The position numbers were made by a program, and so were the translations under genes. The notes under the pieces are model-generated. The model was not told the origin of the DNA. It did not search any database and was given only the letters and a program-made list of their open reading frames with translations. From Bacteroidaceae bacterium (GTDB taxonomy: Bacteria; Bacteroidota; Bacteroidia; Bacteroidales; Bacteroidaceae), in assembly GCA_030843315.1 (NCBI GenBank), contig JAUUPT010000061.1:1-23795 (forward strand): 23,795 nt of DNA, written 5' to 3'. The first letter of the stretch is position 1, and the number at the start of each line of letters is the position of its first letter. Below, piece by piece: positions 1-7,687 of the stretch.

Positions 1-49
1 CATCTGACTGTTAATCAGAGGGTCCTTGGTTCAAGTCCAAGAGGAAGAG
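1..49 (+). tRNA. tRNA-Asn (anticodon GTT), 5' part outside the window
   Basis: The 3' two thirds of a tRNA. The anticodon arm TCTGA / CTGTTAA / TCAGA gives anticodon GTT, read as asparagine. It is followed by a short variable region, a T arm (CTTGG, loop TTCAAGT, CCAAG, positions 25-41), the 3' acceptor strand AGGAAGA (42-48) and discriminator G at 49. CCA is not encoded. The D arm and 5' acceptor strand lie before position 1, so the acceptor pairing cannot be verified here. Confidence 0.9.
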
Positions 50-50
50 C

Positions 51-85
51 AAAAAGGTTCGTCATTGCGGCGAACCTTTTTTGTT
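51..85 (+). terminator. Rho-independent terminator after tRNA-Asn, possibly bidirectional
   Basis: A perfect 11-bp stem: AAAAAGGTTCG (51-61) pairs with CGAACCTTTTT (71-81) across a 9-base loop. A T-rich run follows on the plus strand. The A5 tract at 51-55 becomes a T run on the minus strand, so the same hairpin could also stop the comF operon arriving from the right. No other hairpin with a T run is visible between comF and this point. Confidence 0.85.
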
Positions 86-186
86 TTCCTATCCCGGCAA
101 TAGGGCTTAGTCTTTCCTTCTTTCAAAAGTTTAACATACTTCTACCTTATCAGGAATAAGGGACTCCACAAAACAGTTTTAGTTTA

Positions 187-888
187 TCAGTCCGCCATAG
201 CCAATGTCAGCACACTGATGCGCACACCCTCTACGTCTTTGAATACATCGGCACAAGCCGTGGTGGTGGCGCCGGTAGTCAGCACATCGTCTACGATAAG
301 GATATGTTTGCCGGCAAAGCGGTCCGGGCGGCGCAGGTGAAAGATGCCGTCCACATTCTCCCAACGCTCGTAGGTTGATTTGCGCGTCTGCGTTTCCGAA
401 TGCTTCTTGCGGATGACGGCGGAGGCGTCGAGAGGGATGCCTGCCACGGCGGAGACGCCACGGGCGATGTACTCGCTCTGGTTATAGCCGCGCAGTTTTT
501 GTTTGCGCGGATGCAGAGGGACGGGGACGATGAGGTCTATATCGCGGAAGAAATCCGTGCCGTGCAGTTCGGCGGCAATGAAGCGCCCCATGATTTCTCC
601 CAACTCCTTCCGGCCGCCATACTTGAGTTGGTGCAGGATGCGGCGGAAGTCGCTCCCCTTGCGGTAGAAAAAGAAAGAAGTGGCCCGCTCCAGAGGCACC
701 TTTCCCCAGAAGAGACGTTCCACCGGATTATCCTTACAGGTATGATAATTTGTCCGGGGCATATCCATGTTGCACTTCAGGCAGATGCCCTCTTCACCTT
801 CCTGCAAAGGAGCGCCACACACGGCACACTGACGCGGAAAGAATAAATGGACGAAAGAAAAGAGCCAGGTTTTAAGTGTATTTTCCAT
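187..888 (-). CDS. comF: ComF family phosphoribosyltransferase-like protein
   Basis: The 233-residue protein has the two parts typical of ComF. The first is an N-terminal zinc-ribbon-like segment with CxxC pairs at C21/C24 and C36/C39. The second is a type I phosphoribosyltransferase domain ending in the PRPP-binding motif ILIVDDVLTTGAT at about residues 196-208. ComF proteins are linked to DNA uptake in naturally competent bacteria and to DNA metabolism elsewhere; the substrate here is unknown. It is the last gene of a minus-strand operon and starts 20 bases after the inositol-phosphatase-family gene ends. The stop is doubled (TGA TAA). The family is clear, but a role in competence is not implied by the sequence alone. 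Confidence 0.9.
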   Translation of the reverse strand: MENTLKTWLFSFVHLFFPRQCAVCGAPLQEGEEGICLKCNMDMPRTNYHTCKDNPVERLFWGKVPLERATSFFFYRKGSDFRRILHQLKYGGRKELGEIMGRFIAAELHGTDFFRDIDLIVPVPLHPRKQKLRGYNQSEYIARGVSAVAGIPLDASAVIRKKHSETQTRKSTYERWENVDGIFHLRRPDRFAGKHILIVDDVLTTGATTTACADVFKDVEGVRISVLTLAMAD

Positions 889-908
889 AATATCCTGTTA
901 ATACTTTA

Positions 909-1706
909 TTAAAATGGAGGCACCTCTTGCACCAACATCTGAAACAGCGGGTGCAGCGGTCCGTTGGTAGCTATGATATGATGCCCGTCTATAAAACAGT
1001 CGTTGCCGTAGAAGTCGGTCACCTTGCCACCGGCTTCCTGCACCATGAGGGCGGCTGCCGAGAAGTCCCACTTGCCGATAAAGGCTTCCAGCCAGGCGTC
1101 AAAGCGTCCGGCTGCCACGTAGCAGATGGCGAGTGCGGCCGAACCGGTCATGCGGATGCCTGCCACTTTGCCGTAAAGCTCGTGTATCAGATGTTCGCCG
1201 GTGCGGGCATATTGCTCTGAGTTATAAGGCAGCTCCGTTACCACAAAGGCATCTTCCACCCGCTGAATGGGGGAGACTTGCATCCGCTCTCCATTGACAT
1301 AAGCTCCGCCGCCCTGCCAGGCATAGAAGCACTCGTCGCGGCAAGGGTCGTAGACTACGCCCAGCAATAGAGCCTCTTTGCTACGCAAGGCGATGCAGAC
1401 ACAGTAGGGGGCATTGTCGTGGATATAGTTCGTCGTTCCGTCCAGTGGGTCCACTACCCAGCAGTAAGGTTCGTCGCTATAGACGGCAGAGCCTTCTTCT
1501 ACGATGAAGCCGGCTTCGGGCAGCAGTTCCCTGAGCGCCAATACGATTCTTTTCTCCGACTCCTTATCTACATAAGAGACATAATCGTGTGCACGTTTCT
1601 CCTGCACCATTTCCTGCCGGAAGCCTTTCCGTTCTTCCTTCAGGAAACATCCCGCCCGGCGGGCGATGTGACAGACTGACTCTGTCAGCGTTTTTAAATC
1701 TTCCAT
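909..1706 (-). CDS. Inositol monophosphatase family protein (SuhB-like)
   Basis: A 265-residue protein, the usual length for this Mg2+-dependent sugar-phosphate phosphatase family. Metal-binding signatures are visible: E70 (VEEG), motif WVVDPLDGTTNYIH at residues 83-96 with D86 and D89, and the second motif around W213-D214 followed by AAALMVQEAGG. The family hydrolyses myo-inositol 1-phosphate or related phosphomonoesters, and some members act on PAP (CysQ) or have RNA-linked roles (SuhB). The sequence does not decide the substrate. It is the middle gene of the exonuclease-IMPase-comF operon, with gaps of 34 and 20 bases. Confidence 0.92.
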   Translation of the reverse strand: MEDLKTLTESVCHIARRAGCFLKEERKGFRQEMVQEKRAHDYVSYVDKESEKRIVLALRELLPEAGFIVEEGSAVYSDEPYCWVVDPLDGTTNYIHDNAPYCVCIALRSKEALLLGVVYDPCRDECFYAWQGGGAYVNGERMQVSPIQRVEDAFVVTELPYNSEQYARTGEHLIHELYGKVAGIRMTGSAALAICYVAAGRFDAWLEAFIGKWDFSAAALMVQEAGGKVTDFYGNDCFIDGHHIIATNGPLHPLFQMLVQEVPPF

Positions 1707-1740
1707 ATTACAATCTTATTTCCTTCATCTACTTTCCCGC

Positions 1741-2244
1741 TTACCAGTAAGCAGGCATTACCTCCCTGGCTATCCACGCACAAGCCTCGGCATCGGCCAA
1801 AGCGTGGTGATGCTGTTCCAGTTGATAGCCGCAGCAGGCAGCTACCGTATGCAGTTGATAATTGGGCAATCCCTTGATGGCGCAGCGCGAGGCCTGCAGG
1901 GTGCAGTGGAATTCATAATCGGGATAGTCCATGCTGTAAGTTCTGAACACCGCCTTCAGGCAACCTTCGTCAAAAGGCTTGTTGTGCGCTACCAGCGGCA
2001 GGCCTTCGATAAGCGGTTCAATCTCCTTCCACACATCGGGGAAGATGGGCGCCCGCTCGGTGTCCGCCAGGGTCAAGCCGTGCACACGGGTATTCCAGTA
2101 GGTGTAATACTCCGGTTCGGGACGAATCAGGCTGTAATAGCTATCCGCTATCTCCCCGTTCCTGACGATGACTACTCCTACACTGCACACGCTGCAACGT
2201 TGCTCGTTAGCCGTTTCAAAATCAATAGCTGCAAAGTCTTTCAT
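1741..2244 (-). CDS. DEDDh 3'-5' exonuclease, DNA polymerase III epsilon-like
   Basis: This 167-residue, single-domain exonuclease carries all motifs of the DnaQ-like DEDDh fold: Exo I with D8 and E10 (IDFET), Exo II with D92 (HNKPFDEG), and Exo III with H146 and D151 (HHALADAEA). It would remove nucleotides 3' to 5' from DNA or RNA using two metal ions. It lacks the C-terminal region through which true epsilon subunits contact the polymerase, so it is better called an epsilon-like exonuclease than DnaQ itself. It is the first gene of the minus-strand operon. A TATCTTTG -7 box sits 22 bases upstream of its ATG. Confidence 0.9.
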   Translation of the reverse strand: MKDFAAIDFETANEQRCSVCSVGVVIVRNGEIADSYYSLIRPEPEYYTYWNTRVHGLTLADTERAPIFPDVWKEIEPLIEGLPLVAHNKPFDEGCLKAVFRTYSMDYPDYEFHCTLQASRCAIKGLPNYQLHTVAACCGYQLEQHHHALADAEACAWIAREVMPAYW

Positions 2245-2265
2245 CCGGTATCGCTTTTAGACGCT

Positions 2266-2296
2266 CAAAGATAGAAAGAAAAAAGATAAATGCATA
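2266..2296 (-). promoter_or_regulatory. Candidate Bacteroides promoter for the exonuclease-IMPase-comF operon
   Basis: Read on the minus strand, TATCTTTG (plus strand 2266-2273) matches the Bacteroides -7 consensus TAnnTTTG. TATG (2293-2296) is a one-mismatch -33 box with a 19-base spacer. The position, 22 bases before the exonuclease ATG, is sensible. Confidence 0.5.
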
Positions 2297-2560
2297 GTTT
2301 AGTGACAATTTGTATTCTGCCCTTTCAAAGTGACAGAATGTATTTTCAAACGCGGCTGCTTGCTTCGTTTCCCGGTGAACGGCAGGAAGAATAAAAAGAA
2401 AGCAATCTCGCGAATTAGCGGAGTAACAGAGTGAACGGCATTCGGGAAAGAACGAATCAAATAGCAAAGCGTTTCGCTCGCTTTGTTTCACGGCGAAGGA
2501 TACAGGCTTTATATCCGGGCAATCCGATACTTCAGGACAGCCGCTCCACCGATTCCAAGT
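2297..2560. other. Intergenic DNA, no credible gene; possible dispersed repeat remnant
   Basis: This is part of the 700-base spacer between divergent operons. Open frames here are short, unlike known families and have no supporting start region. A perfect 7-bp hairpin, CAAAGCG/CGCTTTG, lies at 2465-2485. The reverse strand around 2320-2470 translates to a string (CHFERA and nearby residues) resembling spurious peptides I recall from repeated intergenic DNA in other Bacteroides genomes. That resemblance is from memory and was not searched. Confidence 0.4.
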
Positions 2561-2565
2561 AGCGG

Positions 2566-2715
2566 AACATACCGTCCCTTTTTGCTACATATATAGTTCC
2601 CGGTCGGGGCATCTATACTTCCCCCGAGCAAAACATATAGTCTTTTCGGGCAAAACAGATAGTCTTTCGAGGTAAAACAGATAATCTATTACCGCAAAAC
2701 ACACCATCTGTTTCG
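2566..2715. repeat. Intergenic 22-bp periodic array, locus 1 (four units) with leader box
   Basis: The box AACATACCGTCC (2566-2577) is followed, 62 bases from its start, by four contiguous 22-base units at 2628, 2650, 2672 and 2694 (ending 2715). Each begins GCAAAAC or GTAAAAC and carries TCT at unit positions 14-16. There are no spacers between units. The same box, the same 62-base offset and the same period recur at 16480-16607. Function is unknown. Confidence 0.75.
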
Positions 2716-2866
2716 ATGAATTGAATATTCTTCGCCTGATTTTCGTATAATCCCTGCATATTATCCGGTATTCTTGTATATTCATTCCCGCATTTATGCA
2801 CGGATTCCCTATTTACTCTCCCTTACCGAAACGGCTATGATAGCAAATGGGAAGATTCACCGCCTT

Positions 2867-2900
2867 TTTGCAAAGCAAACGCCTATTTTTCTTATCTTTG
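2867..2900 (+). promoter_or_regulatory. Candidate promoter for the acyltransferase-Nudix pair
   Basis: TATCTTTG at 2893-2900 matches TAnnTTTG exactly. A TTTG at 2867-2870 could be the -33 box, though the 22-base spacer is slightly long. The ATG follows 46 bases later. Two heptamers, ATTACTT and ATTACTA (2910-2923), lie in the leader. Confidence 0.5.
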
Positions 2901-2946
2901 CCGCTCACTATTACTTATTACTAATCAGAAAAACCCAGAAAGAGAG

Positions 2947-4035
2947 ATGAAACGTATTGTTTTCTTAGATTATGTGCGCGCGTTCGCATGCTTCCTCGTC
3001 ATACTTGTTCATTCCAGCGAGAACTTTTACGGCGCTGCCGGCTCTACGGATATGGCAGGGCCACAGTCCTATCTGCCCAGCGAAGCCGACCGGCTGTGGG
3101 TATCTATATACGACGGTTTCTCGCGTATGGCAGTGCCCCTGTTCATGATTGTCTCCGCCTACCTTCTTGTGCCGATGAAGAAAGAACAGAGCATGTGGCA
3201 ATTCTACCGTAAGCGCTTTACCCGCATCCTGCCGCCGTTCTTCATATTCATGATATTATACAGCACCCTGCCCTTGCTGTGGGGACAGATAGACGGAGCG
3301 ACTTCCATGACAGACCTCTCGCGGCTATTGCTCAACTTCCCCTCGCAGGCCGGACACTTCTGGTTCATGTACCCCCTCATCAGCCTTTACCTCTTCATCC
3401 CCATCATATCGCCGTGGCTGGAGAAAGCCACCGCCAAAGAAGAACGTTTCTTCATCGGGCTGTTCCTGCTGTCCACCTGTATGCCGTACCTCAACCGCTG
3501 GTTCGGCGAAGTATGGGGACAGTGTTTCTGGAACGAATACCACATGCTGTGGTACTTCTCGGGCTACCTGGGCTACCTCGTGCTGGCACACTACATACGG
3601 GTGCATCTCACTTGGGACCGCTCCACCCGTCTCTCCGTCGGAACCGTTCTGATGATTGTAGGCGCTGCCACGACCATCTACTCGTTCTACGTCCAGGCCG
3701 TGCCCGGAGAAACCCTCCCCACACCTGTGATAGAGATAGGATGGGCCTTCTGCACCATCAACTGTGTGCTTCTCACGATGGGCACGTTCCTGATGTTCTC
3801 CTGCATCAACCGCTCCAATCCGCCACGGATTGTAACGGAAATGTCAAAGTTGAGCTATGGCATCTACCTGATGCACATCTTCTGGCTGGGCTTGTGGGTA
3901 ACGGTATTCAAGCACACGTTGGGGCTGCCTACTGTTGCCGCCATACCCTGCATTGCGGTAACTACATTCGCCTGCTGTTTTGTAACGGCAAAGATTATCT
4001 CCTATATACCGGGTAGCAAATGGATCATAGGATAA
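2947..4035 (+). CDS. Acyltransferase 3 family integral membrane protein
   Basis: A 362-residue, highly hydrophobic protein with about ten predicted membrane helices. It has the family hallmarks: R11 and H22 separated by ten residues in the first helix (DYVRAFACFLVILVH), and the basic loop motif RKRFTRILPPFF. Members such as OafA transfer acetyl or other acyl groups from the cytoplasm to sugars of surface polysaccharide, LPS or peptidoglycan. The acceptor here is unknown, and no glycan-synthesis genes are adjacent. Its stop codon overlaps the likely Nudix start in TAATG, which suggests translational coupling. Confidence 0.9.
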   Translation: MKRIVFLDYVRAFACFLVILVHSSENFYGAAGSTDMAGPQSYLPSEADRLWVSIYDGFSRMAVPLFMIVSAYLLVPMKKEQSMWQFYRKRFTRILPPFFIFMILYSTLPLLWGQIDGATSMTDLSRLLLNFPSQAGHFWFMYPLISLYLFIPIISPWLEKATAKEERFFIGLFLLSTCMPYLNRWFGEVWGQCFWNEYHMLWYFSGYLGYLVLAHYIRVHLTWDRSTRLSVGTVLMIVGAATTIYSFYVQAVPGETLPTPVIEIGWAFCTINCVLLTMGTFLMFSCINRSNPPRIVTEMSKLSYGIYLMHIFWLGLWVTVFKHTLGLPTVAAIPCIAVTTFACCFVTAKIISYIPGSKWIIG

Positions 4036-4559
4036 TGGAACATCCTCTTTCACAATTCAAGTATTGCCCGAAGTGCGGTTCCGCGCACTTCGAGGTTCAT
4101 AACGGCAAGTCGAAGCAATGCGCCGATTGCGGGTTTGTGTATTACTTCAATCCTTCTTCCGCCACGGTGGCGCTCATTCTGAACCGGCAGAACGAACTGC
4201 TGGTGTGCCGCCGCGCCAAAGACCCCGCCAAAGGGACGCTGGACCTGCCCGGCGGCTTCGTCGACATGGCCGAGACAGGCGAAGAAGGCGTAGCCCGCGA
4301 AGTAAAGGAAGAAACGGGCATGGTGGTGACGGAGACGGAGTATCTGTTCTCACTGCCCAACATCTACATCTATTGCGGCTTCCCCGTGCACACGCTGGAT
4401 ATGTTCTTCCGCTGCACCGTGGCGGACACCCTGCACTTCCAGGCGATGGACGACGCCGCCGAAGCCTTCTTCCTTCCTTTGGACGAAATCCGTACGGAAG
4501 ACTTCGGACTGGACTCCATACGCCGGGGACTGGAGATATTCCTAAAAAAGCCAAACTAA
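4035..4559 (+). CDS. Nudix hydrolase with N-terminal zinc ribbon
   Basis: The Nudix box is complete: G-x5-E-x7-RE-x2-EE-x-G, spanning GGFVDMAETGEEGVAREV and then KEETGM. It is preceded by a short zinc ribbon (CPKCG ... CADCG), the arrangement of NudC-type and ADP-ribose pyrophosphatase-like members. The enzyme would cleave a nucleoside diphosphate linked to another group, with Mg2+ bound by the box glutamates. The substrate is undetermined. I chose the ATG at 4035, which shares its A with the upstream TAA stop and gives 174 residues beginning MEHPLSQFKYCPKCG. An ATG at 4020 would add five residues. Confidence 0.9.
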   Translation: MEHPLSQFKYCPKCGSAHFEVHNGKSKQCADCGFVYYFNPSSATVALILNRQNELLVCRRAKDPAKGTLDLPGGFVDMAETGEEGVAREVKEETGMVVTETEYLFSLPNIYIYCGFPVHTLDMFFRCTVADTLHFQAMDDAAEAFFLPLDEIRTEDFGLDSIRRGLEIFLKKPN

Positions 4560-4584
4560 TGTAACATATCCCGACTAAAACACG

Positions 4585-4592
4585 TACTTTTG
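4585..4592 (+). promoter_or_regulatory. Candidate -7 box ahead of the TPR gene
   Basis: TACTTTTG fits TAnnTTTG and lies 24 bases before the TPR-protein ATG. No convincing -33 box is seen, and there is no terminator after the Nudix gene, so read-through from upstream is also possible. Confidence 0.4.
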
Positions 4593-4616
4593 TAAAACAC
4601 CTATTCTATTAAGAAG

Positions 4617-7600
4617 ATGAAACATAGAATCTCCCGAATATTATGCACGGCACTGTGCTGCGCACCTTTGCTTGCCGCCGCGCAAACAAGCGAGAAGAGC
4701 ACCTCTCCCCAACGACTCTATCAGGAAGGCCGCAACCTGTTCCAACAGAAAGCCTACTCCGCCGCCATCTCTCCCTTGCACGCCTATGTACGCCAGATGA
4801 ATGCCGACGGCAAACCGCTGCCCGACACCGGCGAACGGCAAGATGCCGAATATATGCTGGTCTGCGCCGCCTACGAGTTGCGCGACCCGAAGAGCGTGGA
4901 CCTGCTCCGTGCTTTCCTGGACGAATATCCCGATACTCCCTATGCCAACCGCATCTATGCCCTCATCGCCTCTGCCTATTTCTTTGAAGGCAAGTATGAT
5001 GAAGCCCTCGCCATGTTCAACTCCGCCCGCCTTGACCTGCTCGGTTCTGAGGAGCGCGACGACATGACCTACCGCCTCGCCACCTGCTACCTGAAAACCG
5101 GCAACGTGAAGGAAGCCGCCATCTGGTACGAAACCCTGCGAAGCACCAGCGCGAAGTATGCTGCGGACTGTACCTATTATCTCTCTTACATCCGCTACAC
5201 CCAGGGACGCTACGACGAAGCCCTCAGCGGTTTCCTGCCTTTGCAGGACAATGCCAAATACAAAACGCTCGTACCTTATTATATAGCCGAAATCTACCTG
5301 GCCAAGAAGCACTACGATAAAGCGGAGATTGTAGCGCAGAATTATCTTTCCGCCTATCCCAACCAGACGTATACGGCGGAAATGTATCGCGTGCTCGGTA
5401 CCGCCGAATATCACTTCGGGAAGTATCACGAAGCAATGGCTTCCTTCGAGAAGTACCTGGAAGGCAATGCCGAGTCCGCCCACAGAAGGGATGCCCTCTA
5501 CATGCTGGGTATGTCGTGCTACCAGTGCGGCGTATATTCGCAAGTGCCCGTTATCCTGGGCGAAGTGACTGCCGAACACGATGCCCTTTCGCAGAACGCT
5601 TATCTGCACATGGGACTTGCCTACCTGCAACTGGCGGACAAGACTAAGGCACGCATGGCCTTCGAGCAAGCCGCCGCCTCCAATGCCGACCCGAAGATAA
5701 AGGAGCAAGCCGCCTATAACTATGCGCTCTGCATCCACGAAACGTCCTACTCTGCCTTCGGCGAATCGGTCACCGTCTTTGAGAAGTTCCTGAACGACTA
5801 CCCCCACTCGCCCTATGCCGACAAAGTGAGCAACTACCTGGTGGAAGTCTACATGAATACACGCAGCTACGACGCTGCCCTCAAGTCCATCGAACGCATT
5901 GCGCATCCCAGCCAGCCCATCCTGGAAGCCAAACAGAAGATATTGTTCCAACTCGGCACGCAGTCTTTCGCCAATACCCAGTTCGAGCAAGCCATCAGCT
6001 ACTTCAACCAAAGCATCGCCCTGGGGCAGTACAACCTGCAAACCAAAGCCGATGCCCTCTACTGGCTCGGCGAATCTTACTACCGCCTGGGACGCATGCG
6101 CGAAGCAACCCGTAACTTCAACGATTACCTCGCCCTCACCCGGCAGAAGAACACGGAAATGTTCGCCCTCGCCTACTATAACCTTGCCTACATAGCCTTC
6201 CATCAGAAGGATTATGCCACCGCCGAGAGCCGTTTCCGCAACTTCATCCAACTGGAGAAAGGTGAGAACACCACCGCCCTGGCAGATGCCTACAACCGCA
6301 TCGGCGACTGCAACCTGCACGTCCGCCGCTTCGACGAAGCCAAGCAATACTACACCAAAGCCGAAAGCCTGGGAACACCTGCCGGCGATTACTCCTATTA
6401 CCAGCTTGCCCTGGTGGCAGGCTTGCAGAAGGATTACTCCGGGAAAGTATCCCTGCTGGACCGCCTGGCAAGCAAGTATCCCGACTCGCCCTACGCCATC
6501 AACGCCCTTTACGAGAAGGGACGCTCCTATGTGCAGAGCAACAACAGCAACCAGGCCATCGCCACCTTCCGCGAGTTGCTGAACAAATATCCCGAAAGCC
6601 CCGTCAGCCGTAAAGCTGCCGCCGAAATCGGGCTGCTCTATTATCAGAACGATAATTACGACCGTGCCATCGAAGCCTACAAGCACGTCGTTACCAAATA
6701 TCCGGGCAGCGAGGAAGCCCGCCTTGCCATGCGCGACCTCAAGTCTATCTATGTAGATGCCAACCGCGTGGACGAGTTTGCCGCCCTCGCCGCACAAATG
6801 CCGGGAGAAATCCGCTTTGCACCCAACGAGCAAGACTCGCTGACCTACATCGCCGCCGAAAAGGTGTACATGAAAGGCGAAGCCATCCCCGCCAAAGCCA
6901 GCTTCACCCGCTACTTGCAGAGCTTCCCCAGCGGTGCATTCAGCCTGAATGCCCACTATTACCTCGCCGTCATCGGTAAGGAGCAGAAGGACGAGGAAGC
7001 CATACTGGAACACGCCGGCAAGCTGCTCGAATATCCCGACAATCCTTATTCGGAAGAAGCGCTGCTGATGCACGGAGAGATTCTTTTCAACCGCCAGCAG
7101 TACGACCAGGCCCTTGCCGACTACAAGAAGCTGCAAGCCAAAGCCACCACCGCCGAACGCCGCCAGTTGGGTGCCCTCGGCGTGCTTCGCTGTGCCGCAC
7201 TGATGCACGACGATACCGAAGTCATCCATGCCGCCACCGCCTTGCTTACCGAAGCCAAACTGTCTCCCGAGCTTCGCAACGAAGCCCTGTACTACCGCGC
7301 CAAAGCCTATCTGAGCCAGAAGGCGGACAAAAAGGCTATGGACGACCTGCAACTCCTGGCCAAAGACACCCGTACCCTCTACGGCGCCGAAGCCAAGTAC
7401 CTCGTGGCACAGCAATGGTACAACGCCGGCAACTATGCCGCCGCCGAAAAAGAGATTCTCAACTTCATCGACCAAAGCACGCCGCACGCCTACTGGCTGG
7501 CACGCAGCTTCATCCTTTTGTCCGATGTATACGTAGCTATGGACAAGAAACTCGATGCACGCCAATACCTGTTGAGCTTGCAGCAGAATTATCATGCCGA

Positions 7601-7652
7601 CGATGATATCGAGGGAATGATAAACGAGCGACTGGAAAAGCTGAGTAAGTAG
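4617..7652 (+). CDS. Large exported tetratricopeptide-repeat (TPR) protein
   Basis: The protein has 1011 residues. The N terminus (MKHRISRILCTALCCAPLLAAAQ) is a signal peptide with probable signal peptidase I cleavage near AAA-Q; no good lipobox is present. The remainder is nearly all helical repeats of TPR type. Recurring features include A..YY.LG..Y..G....A...F, small residues at TPR positions 8 and 20, and periodic tyrosines, from about residue 30 to the C terminus. It probably acts in the periplasm as a protein-interaction scaffold. The neighbouring outer-membrane barrel gene starts 35 bases downstream, so the two may form one envelope complex. Named TPR proteins of type IX secretion or gliding (SprE/PorW) are lipoproteins, so that name is not assigned. 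Confidence 0.85.
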   Translation: MKHRISRILCTALCCAPLLAAAQTSEKSTSPQRLYQEGRNLFQQKAYSAAISPLHAYVRQMNADGKPLPDTGERQDAEYMLVCAAYELRDPKSVDLLRAFLDEYPDTPYANRIYALIASAYFFEGKYDEALAMFNSARLDLLGSEERDDMTYRLATCYLKTGNVKEAAIWYETLRSTSAKYAADCTYYLSYIRYTQGRYDEALSGFLPLQDNAKYKTLVPYYIAEIYLAKKHYDKAEIVAQNYLSAYPNQTYTAEMYRVLGTAEYHFGKYHEAMASFEKYLEGNAESAHRRDALYMLGMSCYQCGVYSQVPVILGEVTAEHDALSQNAYLHMGLAYLQLADKTKARMAFEQAAASNADPKIKEQAAYNYALCIHETSYSAFGESVTVFEKFLNDYPHSPYADKVSNYLVEVYMNTRSYDAALKSIERIAHPSQPILEAKQKILFQLGTQSFANTQFEQAISYFNQSIALGQYNLQTKADALYWLGESYYRLGRMREATRNFNDYLALTRQKNTEMFALAYYNLAYIAFHQKDYATAESRFRNFIQLEKGENTTALADAYNRIGDCNLHVRRFDEAKQYYTKAESLGTPAGDYSYYQLALVAGLQKDYSGKVSLLDRLASKYPDSPYAINALYEKGRSYVQSNNSNQAIATFRELLNKYPESPVSRKAAAEIGLLYYQNDNYDRAIEAYKHVVTKYPGSEEARLAMRDLKSIYVDANRVDEFAALAAQMPGEIRFAPNEQDSLTYIAAEKVYMKGEAIPAKASFTRYLQSFPSGAFSLNAHYYLAVIGKEQKDEEAILEHAGKLLEYPDNPYSEEALLMHGEILFNRQQYDQALADYKKLQAKATTAERRQLGALGVLRCAALMHDDTEVIHAATALLTEAKLSPELRNEALYYRAKAYLSQKADKKAMDDLQLLAKDTRTLYGAEAKYLVAQQWYNAGNYAAAEKEILNFIDQSTPHAYWLARSFILLSDVYVAMDKKLDARQYLLSLQQNYHADDDIEGMINERLEKLSK

Positions 7653-7682
7653 TTAGTAGAAAGTAGTTAGTAGTAAGTAGAA
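7648..7682 (+). repeat. Heptamer tandem repeat between the TPR and barrel genes
   Basis: Five consecutive 7-base units: AGTAGTT, AGTAGAA, AGTAGTT, AGTAGTA, AGTAGAA. They begin in the last codons of the TPR gene (its TAG stop lies inside unit one) and end 5 bases before the barrel gene's ATG. The repeat makes up nearly the whole intergenic space. Confidence 0.85.
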
Positions 7683-7687
7683 TAGTT

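Noticed and set aside
2628..2715. CRISPR array
   Set aside because: The 22-base units are directly adjacent with no unique spacers and are degenerate; no cas genes are nearby. The same applies to 16542-16607.
2222..2801. Three small minus-strand open frames (60-90 codons) in the divergent spacer
   Set aside because: One overlaps the exonuclease start and its promoter, and the others span the 22-bp array, so periodic DNA explains their composition. None has a recognisable family or start region.
4641..7595. A 984-codon open frame on the minus strand
   Set aside because: It is the antisense shadow of the TPR gene, whose codon bias keeps the opposite strand open. Its translation is low-complexity (Gly/Val/Phe-rich) with no family resemblance.
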